Part shown: positions 1-5,013 of the stretch, piece by piece
Numbering within the stretch: position 1 is the first letter of the stretch
Layout of the letters: every line of letters starts with the position of its first letter
From: Gammaproteobacteria bacterium
GTDB taxonomy: Bacteria; Pseudomonadota; Gammaproteobacteria; BMS3Bbin11
Direction: 5' to 3'
DNA: 5,013 nt
Assembly: GCA_030636465.1 (NCBI GenBank)
Contig: DAOVWW010000145.1
Coordinates: 1-5,013, forward strand
The notes under the pieces: generated by a model
What the model was told of the DNA's origin: nothing
Databases searched by the model: none
Seen by the model: only the letters and a program-made list of their open reading frames with translations
Made by a program: the position numbers and the translations under genes

Positions 1-123
1 CTGTAAAGGCAGCTTACTGTCAGCCAACAGGGGCAGCGGTGCCAGCAGGCAAAGCAGAACTAGTCTGCTAACCCACTTGTTTCTTTGAGCTCCTCGAGTT
101 AATAGATTGCCTGAGGTGTTCAT
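1..123 (-). CDS. nosD: Start of a secreted protein, probably NosD (3' part outside window)
   Basis: An open frame begins with ATG at 121-123 on the minus strand and runs off the left edge, giving 41 codons. The translation starts MNTSGNLLTRGAQRNKWVSR, followed by a Leu-rich hydrophobic core (LVLLCLLAPLPLLA) and then DSKLPLQ. This is a Sec-type signal peptide with likely cleavage after LLA. Only this part is visible, so the identity rests on position: in clade II nos clusters the NosB-type gene is followed by nosD, which encodes a periplasmic beta-helix protein needed to mature the CuZ site of NosZ. The gene begins 19 bases after the upstream stop codon, so the two are probably co-transcribed. 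The Shine-Dalgarno sequence (AGGG, 11 bases before ATG) is weak. Confidence 0.6.
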   Translation of the reverse strand, partial: MNTSGNLLTRGAQRNKWVSRLVLLCLLAPLPLLADSKLPLQ

Positions 124-142
124 CAGTTTAGGGACCCTACTA

Positions 143-1303
143 TTATTTGTCGATATTAAACTGTTTATAGCGCTGGTTCGCTGCCACGATCAGAAGGGCT
201 GAAAAAAGAATCATTAAGCCGAATCCCAGGGCAGGGTAGGAGTGAGTGGTAAATTGCGCCACTTTGCCATCACCGAACACTGTTGGCATGAAAGGTTTCA
301 CACTAAATGCTCCCATGTCGTTCAGGGTGTGTCCATACCACCATAACCAGGCGGAATAATCGATGAGAAAGAACAGTGGTAATAATATGGAAGGTATAAC
401 CAATAGCCAGTACATTTTACTGTTAGTTTTAAATGTGACTACAACAAGAAAGATCATCGCGGCAATCAATAACCAGAAAACAATATCCGCTGCGGTAGTC
501 ATACCCTTGACCAGGGGTTGAATTTCTTCTTGAACGTTGAAGTAGCGGGCCAGGTTCATTTCATAATGCCAGGAAAGCATTTGTGCGCCACTACCGTTCC
601 ATTGCTCGCGTTCACTGCTCGTGACGCGTTCCTGATCTTTTTCAAAGCTTATCCTAAGGCTGTTGATGTTGTTTGTTTTATCACTTAACTTAGTTTCTTT
701 CTCAGTGACAGGCTGCTTGTTACTGCTTTGATCAAGCGAAGCCTGCATGCGAGCGATCAGTGCTTCACCCGCCGTCAATTCTCTCTTTTCGACTTCACTA
801 TCCTGGTCCAGTGACGTAATCAGTGCACTGGTGTATCCGGTATTCTGATACTTCAACCCCTCTTCGCCATAGTAGGTCAGGTACATCCAGCCTATAAGTA
901 CAGCAAAACCAGCAGATAATACACTTGCTCTCAGGAGTGGATTGCTAAACATGAAGCCTAAAAGCATCACGGCCAGCATCGAGATCAGAAATGGTGAGAA
1001 GGCTCGCTCAATGACGCCACCGGCGGCAATCGGGTACATGCCTACGTAATGGTTAATGGTGTCCATCTCGTGAACACAATCAAGGTATTCATCCTCACTG
1101 ATTTCGGCACTCTCTACTTTCTTACAGCCATTGAAGACACCGTTCATATGAAAATTAATACGGATGCCATCCGGAAAGGCCTCTTCTGGGTAGTTGGGAG
1201 CTGTCAGGGATACCCACCAGATCGGGGTGAAATAAATGGCTGCCAGTACGCCTATAGCGGCAAGTACCAGTACATTTGCAGTGAGTGTGCGCCTGTTAGT
1301 CAT
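143..1303 (-). CDS. nosB: Polytopic inner-membrane protein of clade II nos clusters (NosB-like)
   Basis: The protein has 386 residues with six predicted membrane helices: about 9-31, 102-120, 125-145, 271-291, 297-320 and 356-376. Basic residues in the short loops (NPLLR, KTNSK, QRYK) put both ends in the cytoplasm. Three loops therefore face the periplasm. Loop 32-101 has NHYVGM (84-89), a Cys pair (C60, C76) and several His/Met. The large, charged, hydrophilic segment 147-268 has no recognised domain. Loop 321-355 contains WYGHTLND and a GDGKVAQFTTHSYP stretch. From memory, NHYIGM-like and YGHNLD-like motifs occur in membrane proteins encoded beside nosD in clade II nos clusters, the family named nosB in Wolinella. 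Position directly before the probable nosD, only 19 bases away, agrees with this. The function of NosB is not established; a part in NosZ maturation or electron supply is possible. The symbol is by motif and context, without a database comparison. Confidence 0.7.
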   Translation of the reverse strand: MTNRRTLTANVLVLAAIGVLAAIYFTPIWWVSLTAPNYPEEAFPDGIRINFHMNGVFNGCKKVESAEISEDEYLDCVHEMDTINHYVGMYPIAAGGVIERAFSPFLISMLAVMLLGFMFSNPLLRASVLSAGFAVLIGWMYLTYYGEEGLKYQNTGYTSALITSLDQDSEVEKRELTAGEALIARMQASLDQSSNKQPVTEKETKLSDKTNNINSLRISFEKDQERVTSSEREQWNGSGAQMLSWHYEMNLARYFNVQEEIQPLVKGMTTAADIVFWLLIAAMIFLVVVTFKTNSKMYWLLVIPSILLPLFFLIDYSAWLWWYGHTLNDMGAFSVKPFMPTVFGDGKVAQFTTHSYPALGFGLMILFSALLIVAANQRYKQFNIDK

Positions 1304-1340
1304 AATCGTATCTCTTATGTCTTAATTGCTGGTCTACTAG

Positions 1341-1376
1341 AATTAAAAGCAGGAGAGGCTTAATGGCCACTCCTGC
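1341..1376 (-). terminator. Terminator-like hairpin after the diheme cytochrome
   Basis: Arms GCAGGAG (1349-1355) and CTCCTGC (1370-1376) pair perfectly. After one mismatch, an inner GGC/GCC continues the stem around a 6-base loop. On the minus strand UUUUAAUU follows. A second short GC-rich hairpin (TGCCGC/GCGGCA, 1384-1401) lies just before it. The next start codon is 37 bases further on, so the downstream genes probably depend on read-through. Confidence 0.65.
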
Positions 1377-1429
1377 TGTCTTGTGCCGCCTGTTTGCGGC
1401 AAATAATTGCTAGCTGTGTTTACACACGT

Positions 1430-2143
1430 TTAGTCATAATCAGGATTCAGCCAGTCTTTTGATGGTGCCAGATCTTCCTTGGGTACAGGAATACGTGATA
1501 CATAGTTAATTACCATCTGCATATCCTTATCGCTGAATCCCTTAATCTGCTTGACCATATCAGGGTTGGCATTGCGACGTTTACCATCACGAATCCACTC
1601 AAACTGACGCATCATGTAATTGTAATGTTGGCCCTGGATTTTTGGATAAAACTTTTCAGCGATGCCTTCACCGTTCTTGTCATGGCATTCTGTACAATTG
1701 TCAGCATAGAGTTTTTTGCCCTGTTCAAATTCGCTAGATCCTGTTTCCCACTCACCTTTGCCGTTATCCGGATTCATAGGCAGCTTTGCGGTATAAGTAA
1801 CGACATCCATCAGTGCCTGGGCGCCGCCTATTGATTCAGGCAGTGCAAACGGATACATGGTCGGGTTATCACGATTTCCTTCACGGATGTCGGCCAACTG
1901 CTTAACCAGAACTTCTTTATGCTGTCCGGCTAATTGAGGGAAAGTACCATCTTTCGTGCCCCAGCCTTCTGTTAGATGACAGCCGGCGCAGACTTCATAC
2001 ACTTCAATGCCGTTTTCATGGTCAGGTTTAAGGTGCAGCGCTTCGTCACGTTGACCGCCTGCTTCCAGCCATGCCAGGGAAGTTGCAGAAACTGTAAGTC
2101 CGAGCACCGCAGTCATCATTGTTAAGATGTGTTTTCTATTCAT
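1430..2143 (-). CDS. Periplasmic diheme cytochrome c (c4-like)
   Basis: The protein has 237 residues with a Sec signal peptide (about 1-24, TSLA before WLEAGG). There are two class I cytochrome modules: heme 1 at C52-AGC-H56 with Met96 (NPTMYPFA) as distal ligand, and heme 2 at C150-TEC-H154 with Met196 (NPDMVKQIKGFSD). Each module carries the PQLAGQ/PKIQGQ stretch after its heme motif. The two-module layout and the size match cytochrome c4-type proteins, which shuttle electrons to terminal oxidases or reductases. The C-terminal tail after 219 (PVPKEDLAPSKDWLNPDYD) is polar and lies outside the heme modules. A GGGGA Shine-Dalgarno six bases before the ATG supports the start. An FNR-type promoter lies directly upstream, so this gene probably begins an anaerobically induced sub-operon with the membrane protein and nosD. 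By inference it accepts electrons from the hexaheme fusion and passes them towards NosZ. Confidence 0.92.
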   Translation of the reverse strand: MNRKHILTMMTAVLGLTVSATSLAWLEAGGQRDEALHLKPDHENGIEVYEVCAGCHLTEGWGTKDGTFPQLAGQHKEVLVKQLADIREGNRDNPTMYPFALPESIGGAQALMDVVTYTAKLPMNPDNGKGEWETGSSEFEQGKKLYADNCTECHDKNGEGIAEKFYPKIQGQHYNYMMRQFEWIRDGKRRNANPDMVKQIKGFSDKDMQMVINYVSRIPVPKEDLAPSKDWLNPDYD

Positions 2144-2228
2144 GTTATTTCCCCGTTGTTCAGGTTTATGTGGTTCGTTTTATCCAGTATGTCGCTGGAA
2201 GGTAGTGAAAATGTTTTCAATCCGAGCA

Positions 2229-2234
2229 ATCATA
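2229..2234 (-). promoter_or_regulatory. -10 element of the FNR-dependent promoter for the diheme cytochrome
   Basis: The minus-strand hexamer TATGAT (5 of 6 to TATAAT) is centred 32 bases from the centre of the FNR-type box. That is exactly the spacing of a class II FNR promoter (box at -41.5). Transcription would start near 2222, giving a leader of about 78 bases before the ATG at 2143. Confidence 0.7.
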
Positions 2235-2256
2235 CTCCGATGATGAGCATAAGTAT

Positions 2257-2270
2257 TTGAGCTAGATCAA
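2257..2270 (-). promoter_or_regulatory. FNR/ANR/DNR-type box
   Basis: On the minus strand the site reads TTGAT-CTAG-CTCAA, which matches 9 of 10 defined positions of the FNR-family consensus TTGAT-N4-ATCAA. It lies inside a wider 20-bp palindrome (2254-2273) with one mismatched pair. Its centre is 2263.5. This is the expected control for anaerobic or NO-responsive expression. Which Crp/Fnr family member binds cannot be told from the sequence. Confidence 0.85.
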
Positions 2271-2328
2271 ATAAAAAGCCTTAAATAATATGTGGTTATT
2301 GTATGCACCCAGTAACTTTAGAGCTTAT

Positions 2329-3510
2329 TTATTCATCATCCAGTATTGATAGATATGCGAGCAAATCGCGAATCTCTCTATCAGAGAAAGATTTGAAAAT
2401 ATCGGCATCTCGCGGATCATCATGCAGTCGCTCAGCATTGCGGAAATTATCAATCTGGCGTTTTAAATAAATACTGTACTGCCCTGCCAGTTGTGGAATT
2501 TTCCGGCTATTATCACCCCAGGCATCATCGGCATGGCAACCGGCACACTCTTTCTGGTAAAAATTTCTACCCGCCTCGACATTACCCGAATATCTGGGGA
2601 CATTAACGACTTTCCCGCTTTTCTGCAGACGCTCCAGGGCATCAAATTCTTTGGACTCGTCTATCGGGGGCAGTTTAGTTGGTAATTCGATTTGTGCCAG
2701 GTAGGTGGCAATCAACAGGACATCTTCTTCAGGAAGTTCTCTTTCTGTTGTAAAAGGTATCATCGGGATATTATGTCTTTCCCGTGTTTTAAATAATCTA
2801 AGCTGTTTTGCCAGGTAGTTTGCATCCATGCCAGCAAGGCGGGGATATTCACCGTTGATTGTTCCTTCACCAAATTCGCCATGACAGCCAGCACAGGTTT
2901 CATTGATTTCTTCGGCGTAATCCATGTCCAGTTCCGGTTTCGCTTCAGCGTCAATTGCTTCCATAGCCGGTAGATTATGGGTTATGCCCTGGTGACAGTC
3001 GATGCAGGTTTTGCCATTGTCAGCTGCATCACCGTGTATACGTGCTGCAAAGCGTGCCTGGTTTTCAAGTGCCATCACAGAAAACTGGTGACAGTTACGG
3101 CATTCTCGTGAATCGGTTGCTTTCATCGAGTCCCATACCCGGGATGCCAGTTCATGACGCCGGGCCTCGAATTTTTCCGGTGTATCAATGCTGCCGGTCA
3201 TCCAGTGATACAGTTCATTTGTTGCACGAATTTTACGGATAACTTTTGGCACCCAGTCCTTCGGTACATGACAGTCTGAACAGATTGCGCGCACACCGGA
3301 GGAGTTGGTGAAATGTGTAGAATGCTTGTATTCCTGGTAAACCGTCGATTCCATTTCATGACAGGAGATACAGAACTCCAGAGTGTTAGTCTTTTCCATA
3401 GCGGTATTGAAAGCACCCCACAGGATAATACCGGTGACAAAAAAGAACGCCATTGCGAACAATGAGGTGTTTTTTTTGAAATCTTTGATTTTAGAAAGTA
3501 CTTTTCGCAT
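2329..3510 (-). CDS. Hexaheme NapC/NirT-type quinol dehydrogenase fused to two class I cytochrome c domains
   Basis: The protein has 393 residues. Residues 16-36 are an N-terminal membrane anchor of NapC/NirT type, followed by the family signature around NTAMEKTNTLEFCISCHEM. Four NapC-type hemes bind at C47-C50-H51 (with Met53 as in NapC/NrfH heme 1), C77-C80-H81, C137-C140-H141 and C169-C172-H173. After a linker (about 182-200) come two class I cytochrome modules, with hemes at C206-C209-H210 and C322-C325-H326. The first module has a clear distal-ligand candidate, Met250 (RHNIPMIPF). The second module contains no Met at all. NapC/NirT proteins are about 200 residues with four hemes and oxidise quinol at the periplasmic face; the extra 200 residues here extend the electron wire. 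By inference it feeds the soluble cytochromes and NosZ, in place of NosR/NosGH. The start at 3510 fits the anchor, but no good Shine-Dalgarno sequence is visible before it. It could alternatively serve another periplasmic reductase, but its location argues for Nos. Confidence 0.93.
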   Translation of the reverse strand: MRKVLSKIKDFKKNTSLFAMAFFFVTGIILWGAFNTAMEKTNTLEFCISCHEMESTVYQEYKHSTHFTNSSGVRAICSDCHVPKDWVPKVIRKIRATNELYHWMTGSIDTPEKFEARRHELASRVWDSMKATDSRECRNCHQFSVMALENQARFAARIHGDAADNGKTCIDCHQGITHNLPAMEAIDAEAKPELDMDYAEEINETCAGCHGEFGEGTINGEYPRLAGMDANYLAKQLRLFKTRERHNIPMIPFTTERELPEEDVLLIATYLAQIELPTKLPPIDESKEFDALERLQKSGKVVNVPRYSGNVEAGRNFYQKECAGCHADDAWGDNSRKIPQLAGQYSIYLKRQIDNFRNAERLHDDPRDADIFKSFSDREIRDLLAYLSILDDE

Positions 3511-3538
3511 TGACGTGCTAATTAAATCCGTGGCAAAT

Positions 3539-3569
3539 AAAAAGCCTGCTCATGCTGCAACAGGCTTTT
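3539..3569 (-). terminator. Intrinsic terminator after the monoheme cytochrome c
   Basis: Arms 3540-3548 and 3561-3569 (AAAAGCCTG and its complement) form a 9-bp stem with a 12-base loop. On the minus strand it ends in five U (3539-3543). The A-rich and U-rich flanks make it potentially bidirectional. It sits 23 bases after the cytochrome stop codon and 28 bases before the next start codon at 3510, the same arrangement as after nosZ. Confidence 0.75.
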
Positions 3570-3592
3570 GTGATCATATTACATAAGAATGA

Positions 3593-3919
3593 TTAGGGCT
3601 GCATAGTCGAGATGAACTTGGCCAGTGCCGCAATTTCCTCGTCTGAGACAAGATGCATGACACCTTTCATGGCTGCAGAGCCGCCGTTTGCACGTGTGCC
3701 GCTCTTGATATCTTTCATCTGCTGAAGCGTATAGGCTTCATTTTGACCGGCAACTTTTGGGTAGCTGGGCAATATGGGTGATTTGCCGTCTTTACCATGA
3801 CAGGTCGAACAGGTTTTTGTCTTGTACAGTTCAGCCCCGTCCAGCGCAAGTGCTGCAGGAGACAAAACTACCAGGGCAACGGCCATTGCTGTTGCCGTCT
3901 TAATTTTAGAATAAATCAT
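3593..3919 (-). CDS. Small periplasmic monoheme class I cytochrome c (c553/c5-like)
   Basis: The protein has 108 residues from the ATG at 3919. Residues 1-25 form a Sec signal peptide (MIYSKIK, a hydrophobic stretch, then ALA before LDGAEL), leaving a mature domain of about 83 residues. The heme-binding motif is C37-STC-H41. Met84, in AAMKGVMHLVSDEEI, sits at the usual distance before the SDEEI helix to be the distal heme ligand; Met88 is a less likely alternative. The PKVAGQ stretch after the heme motif is typical of c553/c4-type modules and recurs in the neighbouring cytochromes. The role is inferred as a soluble electron shuttle, and its place directly after nosZ suggests it delivers electrons to the CuA site. 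The frame extends to 3982, but that longer form would put 21 residues before the signal peptide and start within a terminator stem. The gene ends 24 bases before another terminator-like hairpin. It may correspond to the small Nos-associated cytochromes called NosC in other species, but I do not assign the symbol. Confidence 0.9.
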   Translation of the reverse strand: MIYSKIKTATAMAVALVVLSPAALALDGAELYKTKTCSTCHGKDGKSPILPSYPKVAGQNEAYTLQQMKDIKSGTRANGGSAAMKGVMHLVSDEEIAALAKFISTMQP

Positions 3920-3929
3920 AATATTGACA

Positions 3930-3935
3930 CTCTCT
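3930..3935 (-). promoter_or_regulatory. Ribosome binding site deciding the start of the monoheme cytochrome c
   Basis: On the minus strand AGAGAG ends 10 bases before the ATG at 3919. This, together with the terminator covering 3949-3982, favours the 3919 start over the longer reading from 3982, whose start codon would lie inside the terminator stem. Confidence 0.5.
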
Positions 3936-3948
3936 ATGTGACATATGT

Positions 3949-3982
3949 AAAAAAAGATGGGGGCGATTATTATCGCCCCCAT
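3949..3982 (-). terminator. Intrinsic terminator after nosZ
   Basis: Arms 3957-3967 and 3972-3982 form a perfect 11-bp stem (ATGGGGGCGAT and its complement) with a 4-base loop. On the minus strand one base and then seven consecutive U (3949-3955) follow. This is a canonical rho-independent terminator for nosZ. It lies only 29 bases before the start codon of the next gene, which leaves no room for a separate promoter between them, so downstream expression needs read-through or a promoter inside or before nosZ's end. Confidence 0.9.
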
Positions 3983-3997
3983 TTGTTACTTAGTAAA

Positions 3998-4026
3998 CGT
4001 CACTTAGTAATTATTACTGAGTGACG
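3998..4026 (-). repeat. Long stem-loop just downstream of nosZ stop codon
   Basis: Two 13-base arms (3998-4010 and 4014-4026) are complementary at 12 of 13 positions around a 3-base loop. The hairpin begins 7 bases after the nosZ TAA. There is no U-tract after it, so it is not itself a terminator. Its position between the stop codon and the real terminator suggests a 3' mRNA-stabilising structure. Part of the left arm (ACTTAGTAA, 4002-4010) is repeated directly at 3988-3996. Confidence 0.75.
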
Positions 4027-4033
4027 CTGAAGG

Positions 4034-5013
4034 TTATTTTGTAACCTTCTTCGCACCATTTTCCTCAAGATGAGTCTTGGCACGCAGGCCCATATCAGCC
4101 GTCTTGACCTGGTACTGCCACCACTGGTTAGCCCAGAGCATAGCATTGTTCCAGTCTTTCTTGGCTGCAGCCGCTTCTGACTTATCTTTCGCACCCTTGG
4201 CGAAGCCGAGCTGGTCAGTTGCATCTTCTACCAGTGAGACTACGATTGGGAAGTCCTTGTAGTTGTGGCTGGTGATGAAACCAACAACCTGATCAATAAC
4301 TCCCTGGGTTGCGACATTGGTCTCAACCTGCTTGTTGTAGTCCGCTTCGGTGTAGGTAACACCTTCTTTCAGACCACCACCCTTGGCTTTGTAACCTTTG
4401 GGCTGTACCAGCAGATAACCCTGCATTTCCAGATGCAGTGCTGAGCAGAACTCTGTGCAGTAGTAAGGATAGACACCTTCTTTATCCGCTACGAAGGTGG
4501 CTGAAGCCGTCTTGCCCGGTTCAATAGAGAGTTGGACATTCTGACCAGATAGCGCAAAGCCATGGACTTGATCCTGAGCACGTTCCAGGTTAGTGAAATG
4601 CAATGATACAGTATCACCTACTGTCACCTCGATGATTTCAGGTGTGATATGTGAACGGATAGTGGTGCCATAGACATGAACAGTACACTTGCCATCTGCA
4701 TCACAAGTACGCTCGGTCTTTTCACGGCCGGCACGGGTCTTCCACGGTGACTTCTCATCTTTACGACTATTCCAGCCTGACTTGTAGCGTACAGCCGGTT
4801 TTAGCATGTCTGACTTGATGGCTACAGCATAGTGAGGTTCGCCCAGTGGTAATGGCATATCGTACAGCAGTTCCATCTTCTCACCGCTAATGTCAATCAG
4901 CTGATGGTTCTGTGGATGCAGCGGGCCAACAGGATTGAAACGGTCGATAGACAGCTTGTTCAGAGCAACAAGATATTTACCCTGTGGATCCATAGTGTCA
5001 CCCTGCATAGTCA
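4034..5013 (-). CDS. nosZ: Nitrous-oxide reductase NosZ, C-terminal part (clade II type), 5' end outside window
   Basis: NosZ is the periplasmic copper enzyme that reduces N2O to N2. The frame stays open to the window edge, so the true start lies beyond 5013; the first Met (5008) is internal. Counting from that Met, the GEPHY histidine (residue 59) matches the conserved seventh CuZ ligand (His494 in Pseudomonas-type numbering). The cupredoxin-like CuA domain follows, with His149 and then C184-x3-C188-x3-H192-x2-M195 (CTEFCSALHLEM), which are all the CuA ligands. The sequence has CTEFC where classical clade I enzymes have CSWFC, which fits clade II. After the CuA domain come about 120 further residues, Ala/Lys-rich and helical-looking, with Trp residues near WANQWWQYQ. 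They contain no CxxCH, so this is not the fused cytochrome c domain of epsilonproteobacterial NosZ. The linker has an unusual Cys pair, C102 and C108. The gene is followed by two stem-loops. The NosZ identity is certain; the clade assignment is likely. Confidence 0.96.
   Translation of the reverse strand, partial: TMQGDTMDPQGKYLVALNKLSIDRFNPVGPLHPQNHQLIDISGEKMELLYDMPLPLGEPHYAVAIKSDMLKPAVRYKSGWNSRKDEKSPWKTRAGREKTERTCDADGKCTVHVYGTTIRSHITPEIIEVTVGDTVSLHFTNLERAQDQVHGFALSGQNVQLSIEPGKTASATFVADKEGVYPYYCTEFCSALHLEMQGYLLVQPKGYKAKGGGLKEGVTYTEADYNKQVETNVATQGVIDQVVGFITSHNYKDFPIVVSLVEDATDQLGFAKGAKDKSEAAAAKKDWNNAMLWANQWWQYQVKTADMGLRAKTHLEENGAKKVTK

Noticed and set aside
128..139. Small palindrome TAGGGACCCTA between the NosB-like gene and nosD
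   Set aside because: It is short, lacks a U-tract and coincides with the weak Shine-Dalgarno region of nosD; no independent support for a regulatory role.
1049..1363. Plus-strand open frame of 104 codons antisense to the NosB-like gene
   Set aside because: It is a shadow of a well-supported gene with membrane helices and motifs. The frame has no recognisable domain and no plausible promoter or ribosome binding site.
1415..1426. TGTGT-TT-ACACA hairpin after the diheme cytochrome stop codon
   Set aside because: Five base pairs with a two-base loop is too tight and weak to be functional on its own.
2206..2219. Inverted repeat TGAAAA-TG-TTTTCA near the predicted transcription start of the diheme cytochrome
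   Set aside because: It is short and AT-rich, does not match a regulator consensus I know, and could easily arise by chance.
3198..3440. Minus-strand open frame within the hexaheme gene in another frame
   Set aside because: It overlaps the region encoding two NapC heme motifs in the correct frame and has no recognisable features of its own.
3920..3982. Longer N-terminus for the monoheme cytochrome starting at 3982
   Set aside because: The start codon lies inside a perfect terminator stem, and the added 21 residues precede a complete signal peptide. The ATG at 3919 has a ribosome binding site.

Overview
The window is one strongly co-oriented block: every gene I can support is on the minus strand, so the locus reads from the right edge to the left. 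It is part of a nitrous-oxide reductase (nos) cluster. The order of transcription is nosZ (3' part, carrying the CuA domain), a small monoheme cytochrome c, a hexaheme NapC/NirT-cytochrome c fusion, a diheme cytochrome c4-like protein, a polytopic membrane protein resembling NosB, and the first 41 codons of a secreted protein that is probably NosD. The NosZ tail has the CuA motif CTEFC-x3-H-x2-M and lacks the W of the CSWFC form, and a NosB-like gene is present. Both features point to the clade II ('atypical') type of nos system. The host is most likely a Gram-negative, denitrifying or N2O-respiring proteobacterium (gamma or beta) of moderate GC content; the genus cannot be read from this window.

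Region by region: 4034-5013 is the nosZ C-terminal half. 3940-4033 is an intergenic stretch with two consecutive stem-loops, the second a textbook intrinsic terminator. 3593-3919 is the monoheme cytochrome c. 3539-3569 is another terminator-like hairpin. 2329-3510 is the six-heme membrane-anchored quinol dehydrogenase-like fusion. 2144-2328 is the longest gap and holds a near-consensus FNR/DNR-type box with a -10 element at class II spacing. 1430-2143 is the diheme cytochrome. 1341-1376 is a third terminator-like hairpin. 143-1303 is the NosB-like membrane protein, and 1-123 is the start of the probable nosD.

A working model (inference): the NapC-type module takes electrons from the quinol pool and its two fused class I cytochrome modules pass them on. 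The diheme and monoheme periplasmic cytochromes then carry them to the CuA site of NosZ, which reduces N2O to N2. Nine c-type hemes are encoded in about 2.6 kb. No NosR- or NosGH-type electron-donating protein is seen here, so the NapC fusion is a candidate to fill that role. NosB and NosD would belong to the maturation or accessory part. The layout, with leaky-looking terminators placed 28-37 nt before the next start codon and one internal anaerobic promoter, suggests graded or two-tier expression of the cluster.
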